Positions 26,526 to 34,468 of a DNA stretch of 64,000 nucleotides are shown in pieces. Each line of letters starts with the position of its first letter. The stretch's first letter is position 1. The notes under the pieces are model-generated. The model had not been told where the DNA came from. It saw nothing but the letters and a program-made list of their open reading frames with translations, and did no database searches. The stretch spans positions 372,001-436,000 of the forward strand of contig CANLBM010000001.1 in NCBI GenBank assembly GCA_947488845.1, given 5' to 3'. The DNA comes from an uncultured Sphingomonadaceae bacterium. Its GTDB lineage: Bacteria > Pseudomonadota > Alphaproteobacteria > Sphingomonadales > Sphingomonadaceae. The position numbers and the translations under genes are program-made.

Positions 26526-27271
26526 TCGAAGACATCGAAGCCAAACCGCTCAAAACTCTGATCGTCGACGACGAACCGCTGGCCATCGAACGCCTGCAAC
26601 TGCTCTGCGCCCGGCAACCGAATATCGATCTGATCGGCACCGCTAGTGATGGCGAAGCCGCGTTGCGCCTCACCGAGCAATTGAAACCGGACCTGCTGCT
26701 GCTGGACATCGCCATGCCCGGCAAAGGCGGGCTCGACGTCGCACGGGCCCTGTCCGGCAAGCCCGACGCTCCGGCAATCATATTCGTCACCGCTTTCGAC
26801 CGCTTTGCCGTCGAGGCCTTTGATGTGGCAGCAATCGACTATGTACTGAAACCGGTCGAGAATGCGCGACTGACGCTCGCCATCTCCCGCGTCCGCGAAC
26901 GCACGAACGAACCACGGGGCGATGCCGCAGAAGACTCGCCCTGGGCGGAAGAATTCTGGGTGCCCTATAAATCCGAACTGCGCCGCATCGTCGCCTCCGA
27001 AATCGATCGGATCGAGGCTGAACGCGACTATATGCGCCTGCACGTCGGCACGGTCAGCTATCTGCTGCACCAGACCATCACCGGACTGGAAGAAAGGCTG
27101 GACCCGGAAGAATTCATCCGTCTGCACCGGTCGCATCTGGTCCGGCGCGACTGGATTGCCGGCCTGCGCCATGACGGCGGCGGCGTGTGGATCGCCTGCC
27201 TGAAATGCGGCACCGAAATCCGCATCGGCAGGACCCATCTGGCAGAGGCAAAGAAACTGGCGGGACGATAG
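26522..27271 (+). CDS. LytTR-type response regulator
   Basis: 249 residues. Receiver with D16/D17, phospho-acceptor D62 in LLLLDIAMPGKG and Lys in YVLKPVENARL; C-terminal LytTR DNA-binding domain (about 145-245) with RDYMRLHVGTVSYLLHQTI and FIRLHRSHLVRRDWI. Cognate of the upstream kinase. Targets unknown; a membrane protein gene follows after 120 bp on the same strand. Confidence 0.94.
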   Translation: MIEDIEAKPLKTLIVDDEPLAIERLQLLCARQPNIDLIGTASDGEAALRLTEQLKPDLLLLDIAMPGKGGLDVARALSGKPDAPAIIFVTAFDRFAVEAFDVAAIDYVLKPVENARLTLAISRVRERTNEPRGDAAEDSPWAEEFWVPYKSELRRIVASEIDRIEAERDYMRLHVGTVSYLLHQTITGLEERLDPEEFIRLHRSHLVRRDWIAGLRHDGGGVWIACLKCGTEIRIGRTHLAEAKKLAGR

Positions 27272-27391
27272 ACGCGACAGGACGTCCAAGGATCAGTTGC
27301 ACGCTACAATGTCATTGGTATTAATAATCGACAAGCGGCCCGGCGGAGGGCTATTCTATCCCTCCCGCTTCCGTGATCATCGGCCATTATC

Positions 27392-28603
27392 TTGATACTC
27401 AATATCTTTATCGTCCTGTCGGCTGTCGCAACCGGCCTGCTGCTGTTCGCGCCGCGCCTGTCAAAATCGCGGGTCTGGCGGGCGACGGTGACGCCGCTGG
27501 CCTCGATCATCGGCAGCGGGTTTCTCGTACTCGCGCCGATCCTGGTGTCAGATTACGGCTATATCGCCCCGGCGATCATGGCCGGCCTCTGTCTCGGCGC
27601 CTATCTGTTCGGAGCGGCGATCCGCTTCAATATTTTCCACCGCAATGTTCGCCAGCCGGTCCGGAATGACGGCATCGACCGGCTGGAGATTGCCGCGTCC
27701 TGGGCGCTGGTTTTTGCCTTCACCATTTCGGTCGGCTATTATCTCAACCTGTTCGGCGCCTTCGGGGTCAGCCTGACATCTTTTGACAGCACGGCCAATG
27801 CCAAGCTGCTGACCTCGGCCATCTATATCCTGATCCTGATTGTCGGCTGGACCCGCGGTTTCAAGGCGCTGGAGAAGATGGAATATAGCGCCGTGACGCT
27901 AAAACTGGCGATCATCGTCGGCCTGCTGGTCGGTCTGACCTGGTATTTTTACCAGAAGGCGAGCGCAGCAACGCTCTTCGTCCATCCGCCCTTGCTGTCC
28001 GGCTGGCCCGCGATCACCCTCGCCTTCGGACTGATCATCACGGTGCAGGGCTTTGAAACCTCGCGCTATCTTGGCCGGAATTATGATGCGGCAACCCGGA
28101 TCAAGTCGATGCGCCTCGCCCAGATCGTCAGCGCGGTGATCTACATGATCTATATCGGCCTGTTCGCCTATAGTTTCGAGCGCGAACAATTTGCGCTGAC
28201 CGAGACCGCGATTATCGACATGATGGGAATCATCACACCGATCCTGCCGTTGCTGCTCGTCGCCGCTGCGCTGGCCGCGCAGTTCAGCGCAGCAATCGCC
28301 GATACCAGCGGCTCCGGCGGGCTGGTCGAGGAACTGACCGAGGGTCATGTCAAGGCGCGGACCGGCTATGCAATATTGGTCGCGATCGGCCTGCTCCTGA
28401 CCTGGAGTGTCAATATTTTCCAGATCATCGCTTATGCCAGCCGCGCCTTTGCGCTTTATTACACGCTGCAATCGGTGATCGCGGCGCGGCGCGCCTTCCT
28501 GATTCCCGGCAACCGGCTCAAGGGGTTCGGCTTCATCCTGCTGGCGATGCTCGGGACGATGATCATATTGTTCGGCAATGATGTCGAATCGTCAAACGGT
28601 TAG
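27392..28603 (+). CDS. Unassigned polytopic membrane protein, permease-like
   Basis: 403 residues if it begins at the TTG at 27392 (no in-frame ATG close by). About 11 hydrophobic segments. Near the start PLASIIGSGFLVLAPIL resembles the TM1 motif of amino-acid/polyamine (APC) permeases, and GFETSRYLGRNYDAATR resembles the TM6 region. The rest matches nothing I know. It lies just after the LytS/LytTR pair and may be part of the same regulon. An APC-type transporter with an unidentified substrate is the best guess. Confidence 0.7.
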   Translation: MILNIFIVLSAVATGLLLFAPRLSKSRVWRATVTPLASIIGSGFLVLAPILVSDYGYIAPAIMAGLCLGAYLFGAAIRFNIFHRNVRQPVRNDGIDRLEIAASWALVFAFTISVGYYLNLFGAFGVSLTSFDSTANAKLLTSAIYILILIVGWTRGFKALEKMEYSAVTLKLAIIVGLLVGLTWYFYQKASAATLFVHPPLLSGWPAITLAFGLIITVQGFETSRYLGRNYDAATRIKSMRLAQIVSAVIYMIYIGLFAYSFEREQFALTETAIIDMMGIITPILPLLLVAAALAAQFSAAIADTSGSGGLVEELTEGHVKARTGYAILVAIGLLLTWSVNIFQIIAYASRAFALYYTLQSVIAARRAFLIPGNRLKGFGFILLAMLGTMIILFGNDVESSNG

Positions 28604-28616
28604 CCGGGGCGTCAGA

Positions 28617-29519
28617 TCAGCTGATAATGGTTCTTGAACGCGCCTGCCGATAGGTACCGAGCACCCGCACATTGTTGCAGTGGAAGCTCAGTTCCTCGAG
28701 CGCGCGGTCGACTGCCGGGTCGCCGGGCGCACCCTCGATATCGGTATAAAATTCGGTGGCGGCAAAACTGCCACCCTGCTGGTAGCTTTCCAGCTTGGTC
28801 ATATTGACCCCGTTGGTCGCAAAGCCACCCATCGCCTTGTACAGCGCAGCGGGAACATTTTTGACCTGGAATATGAAGGTCGTCATCAGCGGGCCATCGC
28901 TTTCCGGCTTCGCCGCTTCGGGTGCCAGGACGACAAAACGTGTAATATTGTGCGGCGCGTCCTCGATTGCATCGGCGACCGGCTGCAGACCATAAATTTG
29001 CGCGGCGAGTTTCGGTGCGATCGCGGCAGCATGCGGATCATCCTGCTGGGCGACAAAGGCAGCGGCGGCGGCGGTATCGGCATAGGCTACCGGAATGATA
29101 CCGCGTTTGCGCAGATAGTGACGGCACTGGCCGAGCGCCTGCGGATGGCTCATCGCGGTCCGGATATCGGCATCAGCCGATTTGGCCATCAGACAATGCT
29201 CGATCTGCATGAAATATTCGTCAACGATATACAGGCCCGATTCGGGGAGCAGAAAGTGGATGTCGGCGACCCGGCCGTGGAGCGAATTTTCGATCGGAAT
29301 AATCGCGCATCCCGCTGCCCCGTTTTTCACCGCGTCGATCGCGTCCTCGAATGCAAAGCAGGGAACCGGCAGGCCCTCCGGCGCATAGTCGAGCGCAGCA
29401 AGGTGTGAATTGGCGCCTGGCGCCCCTTGAAAGGCAATCGCCTTTGCCGGCATTTCAGCGCCTTTTTCGGTCATTTTCCTGACCATGCCCAGTGCGTTTT
29501 TCGGAAAGCTGTCCATCAT
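28617..29519 (-). CDS. pheA: Prephenate dehydratase
   Basis: 300 residues from the ATG at 29519, close behind AGAGGGG (a second ATG follows at once, so 29516 is equally possible). Monofunctional: no chorismate mutase domain. Catalytic region with FQGAPGANSHLAAL, IPIENSLHGRV and NITRFVVL (the TRF motif), then an ACT domain with the ESRP-like TKLESYQ for phenylalanine feedback. Turns prephenate into phenylpyruvate. Converges closely on the membrane protein gene. Confidence 0.95.
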   Translation of the reverse strand: MMDSFPKNALGMVRKMTEKGAEMPAKAIAFQGAPGANSHLAALDYAPEGLPVPCFAFEDAIDAVKNGAAGCAIIPIENSLHGRVADIHFLLPESGLYIVDEYFMQIEHCLMAKSADADIRTAMSHPQALGQCRHYLRKRGIIPVAYADTAAAAAFVAQQDDPHAAAIAPKLAAQIYGLQPVADAIEDAPHNITRFVVLAPEAAKPESDGPLMTTFIFQVKNVPAALYKAMGGFATNGVNMTKLESYQQGGSFAATEFYTDIEGAPGDPAVDRALEELSFHCNNVRVLGTYRQARSRTIIS

Positions 29520-29727
29520 GCCCCTCTTTTGCTGCGTTCCGATAGTCGAACGGAACATGGAGGGGCAAGAAATTAGTGGCCTGTCTGCCGCTGCCCATCA
29601 CATTTTGTAACTATATTTGCATCTTTAGCGGTAATTGAGGCCTTGCGTTGGTCCGTCGCCCTCTTTACAGACAGCACAAATTTGGCAGGCCCATGGCCGC
29701 CGCTCACTCAGGGGTTTGAGACAATTT

Positions 29728-30357
29728 ATGAGCAACAATAACACCATCGCAGGCTGGGTACTGGCCGGCGGCATCGCCGCTCTCGGTTTTTCCATCGTCA
29801 GTGGTAAATATTTCCACGCCGGCAAGCACGAGCGTCCCGAAGTCATGGGCTATGTGATCGAAGGTGTGGAAACCTCTGGTGGCGCTGACGCTGGTCCCGC
29901 GATCGAAACATTGTTGCAGACCGCCGATATCGCCGCTGGCGAGAAGGTTTTTGCCAAATGTGCGGCCTGCCACACCATCAATCAGGGCGGAGCCAACGGC
30001 ATCGGTCCGAATCTATACGCAACCATGGGCAAGCCGCACGGCCATGTCGCGGGCTTTGCCTATAGCGACGCGCTGAAAAGCGTCCCCGGCAACTGGGACT
30101 GGGCTAACATGGACGCATGGCTGACCTCGCCGCGCAAATATGCCGAAGGCACCAAGATGACCTTTGCCGGTCTGGGCAAGGCCGAAGACCGGGCCAATCT
30201 GATGGCCTATCTGAACGCACAAGGTTCCAACCTGCCTCTTCCGGCTGCTCCGGTCGTCGAAGCACCTGCGGAAGAAACGGCTGAAGCGGCGGCAGAAGCA
30301 GGCGCTGACGCAGAAGCTCCCGAAGCAGTTGCAGCGGACGCGGCGGCGGCAGAATAG
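29728..30357 (+). CDS. Membrane-anchored c-type cytochrome
   Basis: 209 residues from the ATG at 29728. N-terminal uncleaved anchor GWVLAGGIAALGFSIV (about 9-24), then one heme site CAACH (78-82) and Met144 in GTKMTFAGL as the distal ligand. The tail after about residue 175 is a low-complexity Ala/Glu/Pro stretch. Resembles CycM/c552 cytochromes that carry electrons between the bc1 complex and a terminal oxidase. Divergent from pheA over a 208-bp gap. Confidence 0.93.
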   Translation: MSNNNTIAGWVLAGGIAALGFSIVSGKYFHAGKHERPEVMGYVIEGVETSGGADAGPAIETLLQTADIAAGEKVFAKCAACHTINQGGANGIGPNLYATMGKPHGHVAGFAYSDALKSVPGNWDWANMDAWLTSPRKYAEGTKMTFAGLGKAEDRANLMAYLNAQGSNLPLPAAPVVEAPAEETAEAAAEAGADAEAPEAVAADAAAAE

Positions 30358-30368
30358 GCTCGCCGCCC

Positions 30369-30389
30369 GGATTGCCCTAGCCGCAATCC
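30369..30389. repeat. Inverted repeat between convergent genes
   Basis: GGATTGC and GCAATCC pair around 7 nt between the cytochrome and LOG genes, with no T-run. Low-confidence terminator candidate. Confidence 0.3.
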
Positions 30390-31246
30390 AGGTTGTAAAA
30401 TTGCTGGATAATCGACCAGGCTTCTTCGCCGGTTTCGACAAATTGGAACAGGTCGAGATCCTTGCGGCTGATCGTACCCTCATCGGCCAACGCATCGAAG
30501 TTGATCACCCGATTCCAGAAATCCTTGCCGAATAGCAATATCGGCAGCTTTTCCATCTTGCCGGTCTGCACCAGGGTGACCAGTTCGAGAAATTCGTCCA
30601 GCGTCCCGAAGCCGCCGGGGAATACCGCTACCGCTCTCGCCCGCAACAGGAAGTGCATCTTGCGCAGCGCGAAATAATGGAACTGGAAACTTAGCGACGG
30701 CGTGACATATTCATTGGGCGCCTGTTCGTGTGGCAGGACAATATTGAGCCCTATCGACTCTTTGCCCGCATCCGCTGCACCCCGATTGGCCGCCTCCATG
30801 ATCGACGGCCCGCCGCCGGAGCAGACGACGAAGTCGCGCTTGCCGTCGCTGGAAATGCCGCAGGCGCTGGCCAAGCGCGCAAGATTGCGGGCTTCGTCAT
30901 AATATTTGGCTTTTTCTTTGAGGCGCACGGCAATCTTGCGGGATTCCTCGTCCGGCGCCGCCTCGATCAGCGCATCGGCCTTGCCGGGCTCGGGGATGCG
31001 CGCAGAACCGTACATCACCAGTGTCGATCCGATGCTCGCTTCGTCGAGCAGCATTTCGGGCTTTAGCAATTCCAGCTGGAACCGGACCGGGCGCAATTCC
31101 TCGCGGAGCAGAAACTCGGTATCCTGAAAGGCCAGCCGATAGGCCGGGTCGCGGGTCTGAGCCGTGCTGACCGCAGCCTTTTCGGCAAATTCGGCTTCCT
31201 GCTTGGCGTGGTGAAAACGGTTGTCGTGAAGATCTTTATTTGTCAT
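30377..31246 (-). CDS. LOG family protein (TIGR00730)
   Basis: 289 residues. Rossmann-like fold with SGGGPSIMEAANRGAADAG and PGGFGTLDEFLEL, the PGGxGTxxE motif that defines the LOG/lysine-decarboxylase-like family of cytokinin riboside monophosphate phosphoribohydrolases. It has an N-terminal extension of about 80 residues beyond the core, as in the long alphaproteobacterial form. Likely cleaves a nucleoside 5'-monophosphate; the physiological substrate in bacteria is unclear. Confidence 0.92.
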   Translation of the reverse strand: MTNKDLHDNRFHHAKQEAEFAEKAAVSTAQTRDPAYRLAFQDTEFLLREELRPVRFQLELLKPEMLLDEASIGSTLVMYGSARIPEPGKADALIEAAPDEESRKIAVRLKEKAKYYDEARNLARLASACGISSDGKRDFVVCSGGGPSIMEAANRGAADAGKESIGLNIVLPHEQAPNEYVTPSLSFQFHYFALRKMHFLLRARAVAVFPGGFGTLDEFLELVTLVQTGKMEKLPILLFGKDFWNRVINFDALADEGTISRKDLDLFQFVETGEEAWSIIQQFYNLDCG

Positions 31247-31296
31247 CGGCCAGCCCTAACGCATAGATTAGCGACTGGCCAGTGGCCTTGTTGAGC

Positions 31297-31980
31297 CTAA
31301 CGACAATATCCGTTGCCGCTCATGTCGAGATGAAAATGGTCGCGGTGAGCCGCATTGTAATTGGGGCTGAGTACGGTGCCGAAACGCTTGCAGGCGCTGT
31401 CATGGATGGCGGCCAGAAACTGCATTTCCTGGCGTCCGCTTTTCCAGTTGTTTTCAACCGTGATTCGCCGCCCGTCGTTCAGCACGAAGGCGGATACGTC
31501 AATGGCATTGGCATGTGCATGCTGCGACAATTTACCCGAGCCAGCGATATTCCGGCAACTATAGCTGCCCATGGTTTCGATGCGCTTCAAGTCGCTGCCA
31601 AGATATTTGCGTGCCGCGCGTTTCACCGCGAATTCGGTCCAGGCGGCAAATTTGCCGGCCAGCTCGCATTTTACCGGACCGAGATTGGTCACATCCGCCC
31701 CGACATCAAGCAGCTTGATACTGTCGATCTGGCTGCATCCACCACTGAAATGGCGATTGGGCAGCGGCGAAAAACGGACATTTGCCTTTCCGAGGTCACT
31801 GAAACATTGCCGCGCGGAAGGCGATGGATCGAAAGAGCCGAGACCGGCGGTGGCCTGCGGCCGTTGCGACCCGCCTCCGTTGCCGGAGGGTATCGCTCCA
31901 CAGGCGCTGAGCAACAGTGAAACCAGTCCCAGAGTCGCGATTGTTCGCCCTCGGCGTTTGTCGTCTAAGGTGAATTTCAT
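31297..31980 (-). CDS. Extensin-like C-terminal domain lipoprotein
   Basis: 227 residues. Lipoprotein signal (TLGLVSLLLSAC, Cys at about 27). The rest is the PF06904 extensin-like domain with C-QIDSIKLLDVGAD, SGKLSQHAHANAIDVSAF and HRDHFHLDMSGNGYC. The HAHANAIDV and HFH motifs resemble the zinc site of D-Ala-D-Ala peptidases (M15), so a peptidoglycan role is plausible (my inference). Confidence 0.88.
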   Translation of the reverse strand: MKFTLDDKRRGRTIATLGLVSLLLSACGAIPSGNGGGSQRPQATAGLGSFDPSPSARQCFSDLGKANVRFSPLPNRHFSGGCSQIDSIKLLDVGADVTNLGPVKCELAGKFAAWTEFAVKRAARKYLGSDLKRIETMGSYSCRNIAGSGKLSQHAHANAIDVSAFVLNDGRRITVENNWKSGRQEMQFLAAIHDSACKRFGTVLSPNYNAAHRDHFHLDMSGNGYCR

Positions 31981-32123
31981 GTTCTTATCTATGGCACAAG
32001 ATGGTTAATTTTAGCCTGATGGCCGTGGTTAATTTTTTCCTTCCGCGGCGTCACACCGGCCAGGCGACAAGTTGCGACAATTTTATGCTGGACCATCCGG
32101 CCCGCAAGATCCAAGACAATGGC

Positions 32124-32732
32124 ATGAAAATTTTGCGGAAATTGAACAGCCTGCCGGTCTTCTGGATATTATTGTCGATTCCGGCCATTCTGATGGTCCG
32201 CGGATATTTGGCCGGCGATATAATCGCGATGGACATGCTCCATCCGACGGGAGAATTCTCCGCCCGGTTCATGATCGTCGCCATGATCATCACGCCGCTC
32301 TCCGTCATATTCGGGAACCGGCAGTGGATCGCTTGGATGATGAAGCGACGCCGGTCCTTCGGACTTGCTGCCTTTGGATATGGCATGCTCCACCTGATAT
32401 TCTACATCATCGACATGGAGGCTCTCGAGCCCATTCTGGCCGAATTCTGGGCGCCGGGTATCTGGACCGGCTGGGCGGCCCTGTTAGTTTTCGTGCCGCT
32501 GGCTATGACCAGCAACAACCTGTCGATGCGGCGCCTGAAACAAAGTTGGAAGCAGTTGCAGCGTCTGGTCTATATCGCCGCATTGCTGACGCTTGCTCAT
32601 TGGCTGTTAATCCACGATGGCGTAGGCGGGGCTCTGGCACATTTTATTCCGCTTCTGCTATTGGAGCTATTGAGAGTCATTATCATATATGGCAGAAGAA
32701 ATAATGGACTGAAGCAGCGCGAATCGCTGTAG
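32124..32732 (+). CDS. Ferric-reductase-like (MsrQ/Fre) membrane protein
   Basis: 202 residues from the ATG at 32124; the frame also has ATGs at 32085 and 32001 that would add a long polar leader. About six membrane segments. Candidate heme-b ligands are His in GYGMLHLIFYI and in LAHWLLIHD, as in MsrQ and the ferric reductase-like domain (PF01794). Probably a membrane cytochrome b passing electrons to the periplasm. A PepSY-domain gene follows after 26 bp in the same direction. Confidence 0.8.
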   Translation: MKILRKLNSLPVFWILLSIPAILMVRGYLAGDIIAMDMLHPTGEFSARFMIVAMIITPLSVIFGNRQWIAWMMKRRRSFGLAAFGYGMLHLIFYIIDMEALEPILAEFWAPGIWTGWAALLVFVPLAMTSNNLSMRRLKQSWKQLQRLVYIAALLTLAHWLLIHDGVGGALAHFIPLLLLELLRVIIIYGRRNNGLKQRESL

Positions 32733-32758
32733 ACCGAATTGATCTGGAGAAACTGACA

Positions 32759-33070
32759 ATGAAATATTCTGTAATCACCGCTGCTGCGACCGCCTTGATC
32801 GCCACCGCCGGCCTGTCCTCCCCTGCCCTTGCGACCGGCAAGATGAGCTGCGAAGCGGGCCCGCAATCCGGTTGGAAAACGCAGGACGAGCTGAAAGCCG
32901 ATCTGGTCAAAAAAGGCTGGACGATCAAAAAATCGAAAATCGATGGCGGCTGCTACGAAGTCTATGGCACCACCCCCGAAGGTGACCGCGTGGAAGCCTA
33001 TTTCCACCCTGTATCGCTTGAAAAACTGCTGGTTTCACGCCGCGGCGAGATCCTGTTCCGGAAGAAATAG
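32759..33070 (+). CDS. Secreted PepSY-domain protein
   Basis: 103 residues: signal peptide ending SSPALA (about 25), then one PepSY-like domain with ELKADLVKKGWTIKKSKI and CYEVYGTTPEGDRVEAYFHP. Small PepSY proteins inhibit peptidases or sit next to heme-containing membrane reductases. Directly follows the ferric-reductase-like gene, so the pair may work together at the periplasmic face. Confidence 0.85.
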   Translation: MKYSVITAAATALIATAGLSSPALATGKMSCEAGPQSGWKTQDELKADLVKKGWTIKKSKIDGGCYEVYGTTPEGDRVEAYFHPVSLEKLLVSRRGEILFRKK

Positions 33071-33098
33071 TCGGTTTCATTAGCAACCAAGAACGCGC

Positions 33099-33125
33099 TT
33101 GACATGCTGCGCTGCACCATACAAA
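33099..33125 (+). promoter_or_regulatory. Candidate serC promoter
   Basis: A perfect -35 box TTGACA (33099-33104) with a weak -10 (TACAAA, 15-bp spacer). Transcription would then start inside or just before the first hairpin of the serC leader, so either the -10 or the extent of the leader needs mapping. Confidence 0.4.
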
Positions 33126-33179
33126 GCGGCGCCGGGCCACGCGGTCCCAACGCCGCGCGAGCTCTCTGTAAGGAGAAGC
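33126..33179 (+). ncRNA. serC leader RNA (serC motif-like)
   Basis: Two hairpins directly before serC. The first has GCGGCG (33126-33131) pairing with CGCCGC (33151-33156), and inside it GGGCC pairing with GGTCC around ACGC. The second is GCTCTCT (33161-33167) pairing with GGAG-A-AGC (33172-33179, one A bulged) closed by a GTAA tetraloop. It covers the Shine-Dalgarno AGGAG. This matches the layout I recall for the serC RNA motif of alphaproteobacteria, a presumed cis-regulator of serine synthesis with unknown ligand. Confidence 0.7.
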
Positions 33180-33185
33180 GTTTAA

Positions 33186-34358
33186 ATGACTGATACTAAT
33201 GTACCGACGCCAGAATTGCGTCCTGACTGCCCGAATTTTTCTTCGGGTCCGACAGCCAAATTCCCCGGCTGGTCCCTCGACAAGATCAACACCATCGCCA
33301 TGGGCCGTTCGCATCGTTCCGCGACCGGCAAGGCCCGCCTGAAATATGCTATAGACCTCAGTCGTGAGCTATTGGGCATCCCCGACGACTATCTGATCGG
33401 CATCGTGCCGGCTTCCGATACCGGAGCCGTCGAGCTGGCGATGTGGAATATGCTGGGCGCCCGCCCGGTGACCGTCGCTGCGTGGGAAAGCTTCGGCAAC
33501 GTCTGGATCCAGGATGCTGTCAAGCAGCTTAAGCCTGCCAATCTGACCGTCCTCGAAGCCGATTATGGCGAAATTCCCGACCTGAGCTCGATCGACAAGG
33601 GTGACGATATTGTCTTCACCTGGAACGGTACGACCTCGGGCGCAAGAATTCCCGATACCGACTGGATCGCCGCCGACCGTGAAGGTGTCACGATCAACGA
33701 CGCGACCAGCGCCGTCTTTGCCCAGCCTATGGACTGGTCAAAACTCGATGCGACCACCTTCAGCTGGCAGAAGGTCATGGGATCGGAAGCCGCTCATGGC
33801 ATGCTGATCCTCAGCCCGCGCGCCGTCGAACGGATTGAAAGCTACAGCCCGTCCTGGCCGCTGCCCAAAATCTTCCGCGTGAAAAAGGGCGACAAGCTCA
33901 ACACCGCGATTTTTGAGGGGGCGACGATCAACACGCCTTCGATGCTCGCGACCGAAGATTATATCGCTGCGCTCGAATGGGCAAAATCGATCGGTGGCCT
34001 GTCCGAACTGCATGCCCGCGCCGACCGCAATGCCAAAACCGTTCACGACTGGATCGAAGCCACGCCGTGGATGCGCAACATGGTCAGCGATCCGGCCAAA
34101 TGGACCAACACCGGCGTCTGCATGGTGTTCCAGGGTGACTGGTATGACGGTCTTGATGACGATGCCAAGGCCTCCGTGCCCAAGAAGATTGCCGCAATGC
34201 TCGAGAAAATGGACATTGCCTACGACTTCAACGGCTATCGCGATGCACCGCCGTCGCTGCGCATCTGGTGCGGTTCGACGGTTGAGCAGGAAGACATTCG
34301 CCGTCTGCTGCTGTGGATCGAATGGGCCTATGCTCAGGTGAAAGCCGAACTTTCCTGA
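33186..34358 (+). CDS. serC: Phosphoserine aminotransferase
   Basis: 390 residues of the longer alphaproteobacterial form. Makes phosphoserine from phosphohydroxypyruvate and glutamate with PLP; the Schiff-base lysine is in TFSWQKVMGSEAAHG. The start is set by AGGAG inside the leader hairpin. serA, for the preceding step, follows after 110 bp. Confidence 0.96.
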   Translation: MTDTNVPTPELRPDCPNFSSGPTAKFPGWSLDKINTIAMGRSHRSATGKARLKYAIDLSRELLGIPDDYLIGIVPASDTGAVELAMWNMLGARPVTVAAWESFGNVWIQDAVKQLKPANLTVLEADYGEIPDLSSIDKGDDIVFTWNGTTSGARIPDTDWIAADREGVTINDATSAVFAQPMDWSKLDATTFSWQKVMGSEAAHGMLILSPRAVERIESYSPSWPLPKIFRVKKGDKLNTAIFEGATINTPSMLATEDYIAALEWAKSIGGLSELHARADRNAKTVHDWIEATPWMRNMVSDPAKWTNTGVCMVFQGDWYDGLDDDAKASVPKKIAAMLEKMDIAYDFNGYRDAPPSLRIWCGSTVEQEDIRRLLLWIEWAYAQVKAELS

Positions 34359-34367
34359 ATTTGTGTC

Positions 34368-34387
34368 GCCCCGGCGAGAGCCGGGGC
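34368..34387. repeat. Perfect GC hairpin in the serC-serA gap
   Basis: GCCCCGGC and GCCGGGGC form an 8-bp stem around GAGA. No T-run, so not a simple terminator. This type of hairpin is a common intergenic element in sphingomonads. Confidence 0.6.
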
Positions 34388-34389
34388 CT

Positions 34390-34419
34390 GACCAATGTCC
34401 TGCGATAACGTCATTGGTC
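34390..34419. repeat. Second inverted repeat in the serC-serA gap
   Basis: GACCAATG and CATTGGTC form an 8-bp perfect stem around a 14-nt loop. A third, shorter pair (CCGGC/GCCGG) follows at about 34425-34438. Confidence 0.5.
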
Positions 34420-34468
34420 TATAAGCCGGCCCGTGCCGGTGCGATCATTCCGACAAGGAACATATATC

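Noticed and set aside
32003..32040. Two GGTTAATTTT repeats near 32.0 kb
   Set aside because: Half-sites only; no TTAA at the correct spacing.
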